Source of the DNA: Actinacidiphila oryziradicis
Lineage (GTDB): Bacteria; Actinomycetota; Actinomycetes; Streptomycetales; Streptomycetaceae
Direction: 5' to 3'
Assembly: GCF_005047355.1 (NCBI RefSeq)
Contig: NZ_SUMC01000074.1
Location: forward strand, 668-36,455
Length of the DNA stretch: 35,788 bases
Shown here: piece after piece, positions 23,707-31,216 of the stretch
Layout: each line of letters opens with the position of its first letter
Numbering within the stretch: position 1 is the first letter of the stretch
The notes under the pieces: model-generated
What the model was told of the DNA's origin: nothing
Database searches by the model: none
Seen by the model: the letters and a program-made list of their open reading frames with translations, nothing else
Translations under genes and position numbers: made by a program

Positions 23707-24173
23707 GCAAGCTGAGCAGCGGGGCGGATATCCCGCCAGAGCACGTGCGCTTTGCCGCCCATCTGCAGGCCCTGGCGCAGGTCACGGATGACCAGGAGCT
23801 AGCCTTGGTGACCGCGGTGCTCGCGGACCCGGACCAGGCGATGGCACGTTCGGCCGTTGCCCGGCACCTGGACAGACGGGCGGCGATGCTGCACCAGCGC
23901 CGCGAGTTCGACGACTGGGCCCTCGGAACAGCCGGAGCCGTTGCCGGGCATCCCTTCCTGGTCCAACGGCTGCACGAGTGGACACTGTTCAGCGCGGTCG
24001 CGCTGGGGAAGCCGTGGACCCCAGACACGCTCACCGCGGCTTCCGACTGGCTACAACGCAAGATCGCCGACTGCCTGGAGACCCCCGAAGCCCTCATCGT
24101 CCTCGCCGACAACGGCCGAACCCGGCGGGTCCGCAACACCGCCACAGCCAAGGTCAACAGCAGACCCAGCTGA
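23703..24173 (+). CDS. hypothetical protein coupled to the IS256 transposase
   Basis: 156 residues from GTG at 23703, which overlaps the transposase TGA (GTGA), so translation is probably coupled. It is largely helical and without membrane segments: ELALVTAVLADPDQAMARSA, RAAMLHQRREFDDWA, FLVQRLHEWTLFSAVALGKP, WLQRKIADCLETPEALIVLA. It ends with a basic tail. I do not recognise a domain. The position suggests an accessory gene of the insertion sequence, perhaps regulating transposition, but no function can be assigned. Standard IS256 elements have one ORF, so this is unusual. Confidence 0.65.
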   Translation: MSKLSSGADIPPEHVRFAAHLQALAQVTDDQELALVTAVLADPDQAMARSAVARHLDRRAAMLHQRREFDDWALGTAGAVAGHPFLVQRLHEWTLFSAVALGKPWTPDTLTAASDWLQRKIADCLETPEALIVLADNGRTRRVRNTATAKVNSRPS

Positions 24174-24239
24174 CCAACCAACCGACCTCACCCACAAGTC
24201 TTGACAATTACTCCGCCGGGGCGGTCGCCATAGGGCCAG

Positions 24240-24347
24240 CGACTTACAGAACTCCTTGCCCGAGCACTCCGCGAACGAGGCCGTGACGTCGAAGTCGAGC
24301 ACCTCCACGTCCACCTGCCCCGCGTGCTGAAGACCGCCAACTCATGA
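24240..24347 (+). pseudogene. C-terminal fragment of an unrecognised gene
   Basis: The frame ending at TGA 24345-24347 reads RLTELLARALRERGRDVEVE followed by HLHVHLPRVLKTANS. It has good codon usage but no start and no family I recognise. It lies between the IS256 unit and an IS5 fragment and is probably a truncated tail. Confidence 0.3.
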
Positions 24348-24395
24348 CCGCAGTCTCAGCGCCTCAGATCGACTTAAGGGCCCCGGCAGTAGGCG

Positions 24396-24612
24396 CTACT
24401 TCAGGCGCTTGGTGGTGGGGCGGTCATCCCAGCGGTAGAGCGGGGTTGCGCGGCGGATGAGCATACGCAGCGTGACGATGGCAGCGGACAGGTAGAGGTA
24501 GAAGTCCACGACGCGGCTGTGCTTCTCGGTGCAGCGTCGCAGTTTGCCGAAGCCGTTCATCCACGCGTGACTGCGTTCCACCACCCAGCGCTTGCCTGCC
24601 TGGACCTCGCCG
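24396..24612 (-). pseudogene. IS5-family transposase, C-terminal fragment
   Basis: The minus strand reads VQAGKRWVVERSHAWMNGFG then KLRRCTEKHSRVVDFYLYLS and ends RWDDRPTTKRLK. RWVVERSHAW with the catalytic Glu and the following helices are the C-terminal signature of IS5-type DDE transposases. Everything before the last catalytic residue is missing; at about 24612 it is fused to a serine hydrolase fragment in another frame. Confidence 0.75.
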
Positions 24613-24616
24613 GTTC

Positions 24617-24985
24617 ACACCGCTGCTCGTCGGCCAACGCATAGAGCAGCTCGTAGGCGGTGCCGATCACCCGGCAGGTGCGGCCGCGCCGGGTCGCCAG
24701 TGCGACCAGCCCGGTGTGCGTCGCCGGGTGGTAGCCGAGGAACGCCTGCTGCCCGAATGTCGCGCCCGTATGGAAAAGCAACGGGCCGCCCGGAGCAGGA
24801 TGGTGATACCAGGTCAGGGTGTGGGTGTGGCGGTGCCGCCAGCCGCGGCGCAGCAGCGGGACTTGGACGTCACGTAGCGGCCCGGACAGCGGCGTGTCCT
24901 CGGCGGAGAGGTGGGCTTCGAGGTAGCTGAGCAGATCGCCGGGGGTGGACCGGACCGCGGGCATGGCCGCAGGGTGCCAGACGGG
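24617..24985 (-). pseudogene. beta-lactamase-like serine hydrolase, C-terminal fragment
   Basis: About 123 codons on the minus strand: PVWHPAAMPAVRSTPGDLLS, YLEAHL, then WYHHPAPGGPLLFHTGATFG and QQAFLGYHPATHTGLVALAT. The H-(S/T)-G-x-(5)-F-GY-P block is the C-terminal active-site region of class C/beta-lactamase-family hydrolases. The N-terminal SxxK half is missing. The 3' end is cut by the IS5 fragment near 24612, and the frame runs on to a stop at 24557. Confidence 0.65.
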
Positions 24986-25041
24986 CTTCGCAGCAACCGG
25001 GCTCGGAACGCCAGGACATCCGAGTGAGAAAGGCACATCCG

Positions 25042-25383
25042 ATGCATGTCAGCCGAGACGGTGAGCTGTGCCATGTCGAGATCTTCCGGCGTTGGCCCGG
25101 TCCGGTCATCGCCGACGGCGGCGATGCCCAAGAACCTCTGCCCGAGCAGGTGCAGGCACTGCTGAAGGAACACGGCTTCGTTGAGCACCAACAGGCCCCG
25201 CTGTACCTCTGGTACGAACTGCCGCCGGGCCTGCAAGCGCAGGAGGAGAACGCCCGCGCCACCTGCGCCCTCGTAGCCCTCACGGAGGCGGAATACCGGG
25301 TCGCGTTCGACCCCGACCTGTACGACGACGCCAGCGACGGCCGCACAAACTCCCAGCGCTCGGTCCCTCCGCCCGAGGGCTGA
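25042..25383 (+). CDS. conserved hypothetical protein
   Basis: 113 residues from the ATG at 25042, which has AGAAAGG 7 nt upstream; a GTG at 25024 is a weaker choice. It begins MHVSRDGELCHVEIFRRWPG and continues with VQALLKEHGFVEHQQAPLYL and WYELPPGLQAQEENARATCA. No transmembrane segments, intact frame, good codon bias. The layout (DGELCHVEIF through LTEAEYRVAFDP) is that of a small single-domain soluble protein; I do not recognise its function. A strong terminator follows 21 nt after the stop. Confidence 0.65.
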   Translation: MHVSRDGELCHVEIFRRWPGPVIADGGDAQEPLPEQVQALLKEHGFVEHQQAPLYLWYELPPGLQAQEENARATCALVALTEAEYRVAFDPDLYDDASDGRTNSQRSVPPPEG

Positions 25384-25403
25384 CTTTTCCCCTCCGCCCG
25401 TGC

Positions 25404-25438
25404 GCGATGGCGCCGCCCCTAACGGGCGGCGCCATCGC
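25404..25438 (+). terminator. perfect 15-bp stem terminator
   Basis: GCGATGGCGCCGCCC (25404-25418) and GGGCGGCGCCATCGC (25424-25438) with a 5-nt loop CTAAC, followed by TATTTCC. It is 21 nt after the hypothetical gene at 25042-25383. Confidence 0.85.
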
Positions 25439-25500
25439 TATTTCCCGGCTCGCGCGCCCCGGCGAACTCGTCAACGACCAGCCTCCTTAAGGAACCAGCC

Positions 25501-25752
25501 ATGACCACCACCCCGCCCGTCCCCCTCCGGTGCGCCGGCCGCCCGCTCAGCGGCGGCCTGGTCGTGCCGTGGATCACCTTCGAACACAACGGCCACGCCG
25601 TCTTCGGCGCCGTCGACCCGCGCAAGCGGTACCTGGCCCTCACCCAGCGCCTGTGCCAGATCTGCGGCCAGCGACTCGGTGACCGCATCTACCTGCTCGT
25701 CCGGCCGCAGGACGCACGCGCCGGGTCGAGGCCGAGGAGATGGAAGCCCTGA
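25501..25752 (+). pseudogene. 5' part of a zinc-knuckle-like conserved protein, cut by a transposase fragment
   Basis: Starts at ATG 25501 after AAGGA at 25489-25493. MTTTPPVPLRCAGRPLSGGL is followed by VVPWITFEHNGHAVFGAVDP, then RLCQICGQRLGDRIYLLVRP. The CxxC in CQICGQRLGD, with an earlier Cys, suggests a small zinc-binding fold. After RPQDARA (about 25725) the sequence changes into a transposase fragment in another frame, and the chimeric frame stops at 25752. The missing C-terminus is not found elsewhere in the window. Confidence 0.6.
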
Positions 25753-26039
25753 AGAGCGCGCCGCAGGCTCCCCGGATGAACGCCCACTGCGAGCGAGTGA
25801 TCGGCAGCATCCGGCGTGAGGCCTTGGACCATGTCCTCATCATGAACGAGGCCCACGCCCGGCAGGTCCTGGCCGCCTACCAGCGGCACTACAACGAGCA
25901 CCGGCCGCACCGGGCCCGGAACCAGCTAACGCCAAGCGCTCACGAGCAGCCCACCGCCCTACACGATCTCGAAGGGCGCAGGCTCCTGCGCACCCGCGTC
26001 CTCGGCGGCGTCATCAACGAGTACCGATACGCAGCTTGA
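25743..26039 (+). pseudogene. integrase-core transposase, C-terminal fragment
   Basis: The frame reads ALKSAPQAPRMNAHCERVIG, then SIRREALDHVLIMNEAHARQ and YQRHYNEHRPHRARNQLTPS, stopping at 26039. P(Q)APRMNAHCER with the catalytic Glu and NEHRPHR are the signature of rve-type transposases (IS3/IS481-like). It is the complementary end of the type of gene whose head is at 16217-16549, though not necessarily the same element. Confidence 0.75.
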
Positions 26040-26041
26040 CC

Positions 26042-26212
26042 AGTGGCGATGACTTTCCGAGCCCCACAGGGTGACGCGGGCGGGGAGGAGCTGACCTGGG
26101 TAGAACCGGAGGGCCGCGCTGTGGTGGACGAGGCGCCAGTGCTGCCGCAGGCGGTGAGGGATGCGGCGGTGAGGAGTGCCCCGAGGGCGATCACGTGCTT
26201 GCGGTGAGACAC
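26042..26212 (-). pseudogene. lipoprotein, N-terminal fragment
   Basis: From the ATG at 26212 the minus strand reads MSHRKHVIALGALLTAASLT followed by ACGSTGASS. This is a lipoprotein signal peptide with the lipobox LTAC (Cys22), then a Ser/Thr/Pro-rich linker. After about 57 codons the frame enters the antisense of the transposase fragment and has no further homology. The body of the lipoprotein has been lost. Confidence 0.6.
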
Positions 26213-26867
26213 CGTTTACCTATTTCTGTTGGCGAGCTGAGGTTGTCGGGACGCGGCGTCCGGGTCCTCGGTGTCCCGTCTCTTGTGTCCTGAACATGAA
26301 AGGGAGTTGGTTGTAGGACAGCTTCCAGGAATGGTGCTGTGCGGATGATGAAGGTTTTGTGGCCCTTCGGAGTCGCCCTGCGGGGGGTGGCTTCAAACCG
26401 CCTCATGCTGCGTTAGCCGAAGACTGTCGTGGTGAGCGATGAGGAAAAGGCGTCGTAAGAGGCGTCAGGTGGGGACCGGAAAGACGAACGCAAGTGAATC
26501 GCTGCTGACGTGTCGAAAGACAGAAAGACGACATCAGAACCGGGGCGTGAGACGAACCCCGGGATGAGCCTGGCGGGTGCCCGTCTATTGGCCAGGTGGT
26601 GTCCGGCATGTAGGCGACGTGAGTCCGGTCTGCAGCTTCCGTATGGAACAGGAGAAGGCAGGTCCGATACTGCCCGCCGCGAAGCGACGGGTGAGAGGGA
26701 GTGCCCCAAGCAGATGACGCTGCAAGGGGTCGAGTACCGACGCGGGTCCTGCTGGCGGACCGGCTCGTAGTAGCGATGAAGCCCCTGTAACGGGGGTGGA
26801 GCAAAGGGGCCGGGTCGTTCGTGACTGTGTTGATCGCATCAACCGGGCGTTGCCCGGGAGGAGTTCG

Positions 26868-28127
26868 ATGGGCCAGTTGAAGTCTCAGGTCAAGCCGTTT
26901 GATATTTCGAAGTGGGAAGTCAAGGAGGCGTGGGAGGAAGTCAAGGCGAATAAGGGTGCGCCTGGGGTGGACGGGCAGAGCATTGCCGACTTCGAGAAGG
27001 ACCTGAAGAACAATTTGTACAAGGTCTGGAATCGCATGTCGTCGGGTTCGTATTTTCCGCCTCCGGTGCGCGCGGTGGCCATTCCCAAGCCGCACGGCGG
27101 TGGCACGAGAATGCTAGGCATTCCCGCTGTCGCCGATCGGGTAGCTCAGACTGTGGTGGCTCGGCATCTGATGCGAAGGGTGGAGCCTATTTTCCACCCG
27201 GACAGCTACGGATACCGGCCCGGACGGTCCGCTTTGGACGCCGTGGGAAAATCCCGGGAGCGGTGCTGGAAGCGGGACTGGGTGGTGGAGTTCGACATCG
27301 CCAAGTTCTTCGACAGCGTGCCCTGGGACCTGCTGGTCAAGGCGGTGGAAGCGCACACTGACGCCGTTTGGGTGAACTTGTATGTGCGGCGGTGGCTCGC
27401 CGCCCCGCTCGTCATGCCCGACGGCTCCCTGGCGGAGCGGGAGTGTGGGACCCCACAAGGGGCACCGGTGTCTCCCGTCCTGGCGAACCTGTTCCTGCAC
27501 TACGCGTTCGATGCCTGGATGGCCCGGGAGTTCCCGACCGTCTGGTTCGAACGCTATGCGGACGACGCGGTGCTGCACTGCGTCACCGAGCGGCAGGCCC
27601 GCGAGGTGCTGGCCGCGCTCACGGACAGGATGGCTGAGGTCGGGCTGCGTCTGCACCCGGACAAGACCCGGATCGTGTACTGTAAGGACGGCTCCCGCCG
27701 CGGCTCCTTCGAGCACGAGGCGTTCACCTTCCTTGGGTACACATTCCGAGCCAGGCGAAACCGGTCCCGACACGGCAAGCTCTTCCTGTCGTTCGAGCCG
27801 GCCGTCAGCCAGGACGCCCTGAAGAGGATCGGCCGGCAGGTGCGCTCCTGGCAGCTGCACACCCGCTCCGATCTGTCCTTCAACGAGCTCGCCCGCTGGG
27901 TCAACCCCATGGTGGCGGGCTGGATCAACTATTTCGGCCGCTTCCGGCCGTGGGAGCTGCATCCCTTCTTGATGCGCATCAACGCCTACCTGGTGCGTTG
28001 GATCCGCCAGAAGTACAAACGACTCAAGGCCAAGCGGAAGGCCATTGCGAAACTGCGGGAGATCGCGCAGCGATACCCCCGCATGTTCGCGCACTGGCGC
28101 CTCACCGTGGACGCCTCACTGATCTGA
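26868..28127 (+). CDS. ltrA: group II intron reverse transcriptase/maturase
   Basis: 419 residues from the ATG at 26868, with GGGAGGAG at 26856-26863; a longer frame to 26796 enters intron RNA. Retroviral-type RT motifs appear in order: GAPGVDGQSI, PKPHGGGTRMLGIP, YGYRPGRSALDAV, FDIAKFFDSVPWDLL, GTPQGAPVSPVLANLFLHYA, and the catalytic YADD (Tyr230-Asp233) in FERYADDAVLHC. A maturase/thumb X domain follows to RYPRMFAHW. There is no C-terminal HNH endonuclease, as in RmInt1-like introns, so mobility would rely on replication forks or single-stranded targets. All key residues are intact, so the intron may be active. Confidence 0.95.
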   Translation: MGQLKSQVKPFDISKWEVKEAWEEVKANKGAPGVDGQSIADFEKDLKNNLYKVWNRMSSGSYFPPPVRAVAIPKPHGGGTRMLGIPAVADRVAQTVVARHLMRRVEPIFHPDSYGYRPGRSALDAVGKSRERCWKRDWVVEFDIAKFFDSVPWDLLVKAVEAHTDAVWVNLYVRRWLAAPLVMPDGSLAERECGTPQGAPVSPVLANLFLHYAFDAWMAREFPTVWFERYADDAVLHCVTERQAREVLAALTDRMAEVGLRLHPDKTRIVYCKDGSRRGSFEHEAFTFLGYTFRARRNRSRHGKLFLSFEPAVSQDALKRIGRQVRSWQLHTRSDLSFNELARWVNPMVAGWINYFGRFRPWELHPFLMRINAYLVRWIRQKYKRLKAKRKAIAKLREIAQRYPRMFAHWRLTVDASLI

Positions 28128-28142
28128 TGATCAGGACGACAA

Positions 28143-28216
28143 GAGCCGTGTAACGGGCGACTGTTACGCACGGTTCTGTGAGAGCCGAGGGGTGAGATTC
28201 CCCTCGGCTACTCGGC
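28143..28216 (+). ncRNA. group II intron domains V and VI
   Basis: Domain V runs from GAGCCGTG to CACGGTTC (28143-28176). It carries the catalytic AGC triad at 28144-28146 and a two-base CG bulge. Domain VI has the stem AGCCGAGGGG / CCCCTCGGCT; GAG (28180-28182) pairs with CTC (28211-28213) and leaves A28210 unpaired as the branch point. The exact 3' splice site within 28214-28218 is uncertain. Confidence 0.85.
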
Positions 28217-28547
28217 GCTCGATCTGGTCCCAGTCTCAGGTGATCTGGTCCGATTCGCTTGCGACGGACCAGACCGACTGAGAAGCACAGGTCATCGGGC
28301 CGAACGCGCGCGCGACGACATGCGGCGAACCCCTCTCGCGGACCAGACCATCTGAGATATCGCACGACCTGACGTCTCAAACGATCTGGTCGTCCCTGGT
28401 CACAGCTGGGTGTTCGGACCAGATCAATTGCGACGGGACACTCCGCAAGGACTTCCGCGTTGCGGCGGCCGCGCCGGGCCCGCTCGCTGGTCCAGGTCTT
28501 GAGTATCCGCCACAACGCGGTGCCCGCGTCGACGGACAGCACCACCG
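28217..28547. other. region between intron and DUF5753 relic
   Basis: No coding region I can support. The first 210 bp are filled by the six-copy CTGGTCC-type motif array. From 28430 to 28547 there is nothing recognisable. Confidence 0.5.
28221..28425. repeat. six-copy array of a GRTCTGGTCC motif in both orientations
   Basis: GATCTGGTCC at 28221-28230 and 28242-28251, GATCTGGTCG at 28383-28392, and the reverse complement forms GGACCAGACC at 28266-28275 and 28340-28349 and GGACCAGATC at 28416-28425. Orientation is + + - - + -. Four copies are preceded in their own orientation by TCTCA(G) three to five bases before the core, giving a consensus of about TCTCAG-N3-GRTCTGGTCCG. Copies 2/3 and 5/6 form inverted pairs. 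It begins directly after the intron's 3' end. Confidence 0.75.
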
Positions 28548-28786
28548 GCGGTCTCGCTCGGCGTCATCCCTGCGGCCACGCGCGAACGGATTCTCTGGCC
28601 GCAGGAGACGTTCCACGTCTACGCCGACGAGCTCGTGTCGATCGAGCTGTTGTCGGCGCAGGTGAACGTCACCCAGCCGTCCGAAATCGCCCTGTATCTC
28701 AAGTCATTTGAGCAGCTGCGCAGCATGGCAGTGACGGAGCCGATGCCCGGGCGTTGATCGTGAAGGGGATCGACGCTCTGCGCTGA
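28548..28786 (+). pseudogene. DUF5753 (XRE-type regulator) C-terminal fragment, frameshifted
   Basis: In frame from 28548 the sequence reads AVSLGVIPAATRERILWPQE, then TFHVYADELVSIELLSAQVN and VTQPSEIALYLKSFEQLRSM. This is the C-terminal region of the abundant streptomycete helix-turn-helix regulators with DUF5753. Near 28740 the frame shifts and the end continues as ARALIVKGIDALR to TGA 28784-28786. The N-terminal HTH and most of DUF5753 are gone. These regulators usually pair with a small DUF397 gene, which I do not see here. Confidence 0.7.
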
Positions 28787-29283
28787 GCCCCGGCATGAGT
28801 GTCCTAGCTCAACCAACGCGGTGGGAGAGCATGGCGCCCCGCAACAGCCATGCGAGGCGCCGATGTCCGCTGATCAGAGGACAAACTACCGCCGCGTAGC
28901 CATTGGGACCAGCGGTCATGATGTCGAACCCAACGCGCGGGGCCCGCTTCCAGGGAGCCGCGCTCACGGATCTCGGAGGACTTCTTTGCTCCCGCCTGCC
29001 TGGACCTGATCTCAAAGCCAGGTGTCTCTACGTCGACACGGGCTGTAGCTCGTAGGTCTGGCCGTCCGGCTGGGCGGAGCGACACGTACTGCTGTCACGG
29101 TGTGACCAAAGGCCAGCCCCGCTGAGCTGCCGCATAGTCAATCCGATTGGTCTTTTGGCGTATTAAGTGTGCATAGACTGTGCGGATCGTTCCGAACCCG
29201 GGGTAAGACGGGTTCCATCTCGCGTCCAACCCGCGGACCGTAAGGGACACGGCCCGCGCAGGACCGGCTTGGGGGTGCCTGGC
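28787..29283. other. gene-poor region upstream of the nitric oxide synthase
   Basis: About 500 bp. Frames on both strands are open in places, but none shows a motif I recognise. The part at 29140-29180 is A/T-richer (TTGGTCTTTTGGCGTATTAAG) and may hold the promoter of the synthase gene. The synthase reading frame itself is open from 29167. Confidence 0.5.
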
Positions 29284-30561
29284 GTGCTGAGGTTTCTGCG
29301 CCGTACGGAAATATCGAGCCAACGGTCGACGGGGGCGGGCCGCACGTCCCCCGACGGATCGCACACGCGGACGGAGGGCCCTGAACCGGGAACCGGATGC
29401 CCCGCCGGACATCCGCAGCCACCGGAGAACGACGACGAACACGGCAAGGACATCGGCATACGGACGTTGGCCACCGATTTCCTGCGGCAGTACTACGAGG
29501 AGCAGCCTCAGGCCGGCGACCTGCGGCCCCGACTGGCCGCCGTCCTCGCCGAGATCGAGGCGACCGGCACCTACCGGCACACCCGAGAGGAACTTGCCTT
29601 CGGCGCCCGAGTGGCCTGGCGCAACAGCAGCCGCTGCATCGGGCGGCTGTACTGGAACTCCCTGCAGGTGCGCGACCGCCGCCATGTCACGACCGCCGAA
29701 GAAGTCGCCCTGGAGGCCGGCGCCCACCTACGGGCCGCCACCAACGGCGGCCGCCTCCGCCCGGTCATCACGGTCTTCGCCCCGGACGCCCCGGACCGAC
29801 CGGGCCCGCGGATCTGGAACGATCAGCTGATCCGCTACGCCGGTTATGAGGCGCCGGACGGCACCGTGCTCGGCGATCCGCGCAACACCGGCATCACCGC
29901 GGCCGCGGTACGCCTCGGCTGGTCCGGCGACGCCGGCACGCCCTTCGACGTACTGCCGCTCATCGTCCAGGGCTCCGGCGGCGGGCAGCCGCGCTGCTTC
30001 CGGCTGCCGCCCGAAGCCGTGCTCGAAGTGCCCATCATTCACCCCGAATTCGACTGGCTCGGCGAGTGGGGGCTGCGCTGGCACGCGGTCCCGGCTATCT
30101 CCTCCATGTGCCTGGAGATCGGCGGCGTCTGCTACCCGGCGGCGCCCTTCAACGGCTGGTACATGGGAACCGAGATCGGTGCCCGCAACCTCGCCGATAC
30201 CGACCGCTACGACCTTCTACCGCGGGTGGCCGAGGGGCTCGGCCTGGACACGGCCAGCGACCGCTCGCTGTGGAAAGACCGCGCCCTGGTCGAGCTCAAC
30301 CGCGCGGTGCTGCACTCCTTCGACCAGGCGGACGTCACCATCTCCGACCACCACACCGAATCCCGCCGCTTCCTCACCCACATCGCCCGTGAGGAGCGCA
30401 GGGGCCGTACCGTACCGGCCGACTGGTCCTGGATCGTGCCGCCGATCTCCGGCGCGGCCACCGGGGTCTTCCACCGGTACTACGACACCAGCGAGCGGAC
30501 CCCGGCGTACGTCCACCATCCGCAGGCGCTGGCCCTGGCCCGGGGCGAAGGCCTGGTGTAA
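29284..30561 (+). CDS. nos: nitric oxide synthase oxygenase
   Basis: 425 residues from a GTG at 29284 (GGGGG at 29271-29275); the frame is open from 29167, so the start is uncertain, and conserved sequence begins at TLATDFLRQYYEEQP. It is a stand-alone oxygenase domain, like other bacterial NOS. The haem-ligating Cys118 lies in WRNSSRCIGR, the arginine-binding Glu297 in FNGWYMGTEIGARN, and the pterin/haem-site region in PADWSWIVPPISG. It oxidises L-arginine to NO and citrulline using reducing power from other proteins; no reductase gene is adjacent. The relative TxtD belongs to thaxtomin clusters, but no txt genes are present here. Surrounding mobile debris suggests acquisition by transfer. 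Confidence 0.92.
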   Translation: MLRFLRRTEISSQRSTGAGRTSPDGSHTRTEGPEPGTGCPAGHPQPPENDDEHGKDIGIRTLATDFLRQYYEEQPQAGDLRPRLAAVLAEIEATGTYRHTREELAFGARVAWRNSSRCIGRLYWNSLQVRDRRHVTTAEEVALEAGAHLRAATNGGRLRPVITVFAPDAPDRPGPRIWNDQLIRYAGYEAPDGTVLGDPRNTGITAAAVRLGWSGDAGTPFDVLPLIVQGSGGGQPRCFRLPPEAVLEVPIIHPEFDWLGEWGLRWHAVPAISSMCLEIGGVCYPAAPFNGWYMGTEIGARNLADTDRYDLLPRVAEGLGLDTASDRSLWKDRALVELNRAVLHSFDQADVTISDHHTESRRFLTHIAREERRGRTVPADWSWIVPPISGAATGVFHRYYDTSERTPAYVHHPQALALARGEGLV

Positions 30562-30654
30562 GGCCGGCGACGGGGGCAACCGGATCGGTTTCCGTCCACT
30601 GCGCTGCCCTCAGCCGCCGTACAGACATGCAGCGGAAGAGGTGCGGGAGTGCGG

Positions 30655-30782
30655 ATCTCGGGGCTGCTGCGGTTCAAGCGGCTCGGCCCGCGCTACGACC
30701 GCGCCGAACGCACAACACGCCCGCTGCTCAGGTCGCCTGCGTCACTATCACCACCCGGCAACTGGTCAAGACCGCGTTATGA
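30655..30782 (+). pseudogene. IS5-family transposase, C-terminal fragment with frameshift
   Basis: ISGLLRFKRLGPRYDRAERT followed by TRPLL in one frame, then ACVTITTRQLVKTAL with TGA at 30780-30782 in another. FKRL-x-x-RYDR followed by the short hydrophobic helix and RQLV is the normal end of IS5-type transposases (compare FKRLRIRYERR in the element at 34548). Only about 40 codons remain. Confidence 0.55.
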
Positions 30783-31186
30783 GAGCAGGTCTTCATCGCC
30801 GACGGCTGCAAAGTTCTCCGCGCGTGACCACAGTGTCCACGCCGCCAGGGTCAGCGCCGCATCCTCCCCGCCCACGTCGAGGTCCGCTGCGGCCGCGGCC
30901 AGCGCCCGGGCCGGGTCGACGTCTGCCAGGCCATCCAGCCACTCGGACAGCGCGTCCAGGCGCTGCTCCAGATGTTCGGCGGCCGCGTCATCTGCGGCCG
31001 GCAACTCAGGGACGCGCCGCGCGATGCGCCGCTGCCCCGCGGCACGCAGCGGGACGTTCGCCAGCGCTCGCCGCTGCGGCGCAGTGCGGGCCGTAGCGTT
31101 GTCCAGGGACCGGCTGCGGGTGGCGATCAGCCACGCTTCCGCGCCAGGACTGCCGCCGCCAGGCTGTGCAAGTCCACGGATTGCAT
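30777..31186 (-). pseudogene. unrecognised gene, probably disrupted by one frameshift
   Basis: A 75-residue frame from TTG at 31004 to TAA at 30777 encodes an acidic, alanine-rich helical protein (LEQRLDALSEWLDGLADVDP, LTLAAWTLWSRAENFAAVGD). The same frame stays open with good codon use up to about 31165 (EAWLIATRSRSLDNATARTA). A short frame from ATG 31186 (MQSVDLHSLAAAVLARKRG, TGA at 31127) would join it with a single-base shift near 31135. I infer an original protein of about 135 residues, start 31186, 30 nt after the methyltransferase stop. The family is unknown; the downstream frame alone may still be translated. Confidence 0.45.
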
Positions 31187-31216
31187 GGGGACGCCGAACC
31201 GTGCGGCCGGGGTGAG

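Larger units (their letters stand above)
26339..28216 (+). mobile_element. group II intron (5' end approximate)
   Basis: The 3' end is well defined: domain V at 28143-28176 and domain VI to about 28216, with a bulged adenosine at 28210. The 5' end is placed at GTGCGG (26339), the best match to the GUGYG consensus, which leaves about 530 nt of structured RNA before the ORF, a normal length. The part between 26420 and 26860 is rich in short A/G motifs typical of domains I-IV (for example GGAACAGGAGAAGG). The element contains a full reverse transcriptase ORF with no frameshift. It lies between a lipoprotein fragment and the CTGGTCC motif array, in no recognisable gene. Confidence 0.8.

Noticed and set aside
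22350..24260. Terminal inverted repeats of the IS256 element
   Set aside because: I compared both flanks and found only short chance matches (for example GAGTAA near each end); not enough to call ends.
28221..28425. CRISPR array
   Set aside because: Repeats are only about 10 bp, occur in both orientations and have irregular spacing; no cas genes.
28804..29085. Minus-strand 93-residue frame upstream of the nitric oxide synthase
   Set aside because: Open but motif-free, and the opposite strand is also open; no evidence for expression or family.
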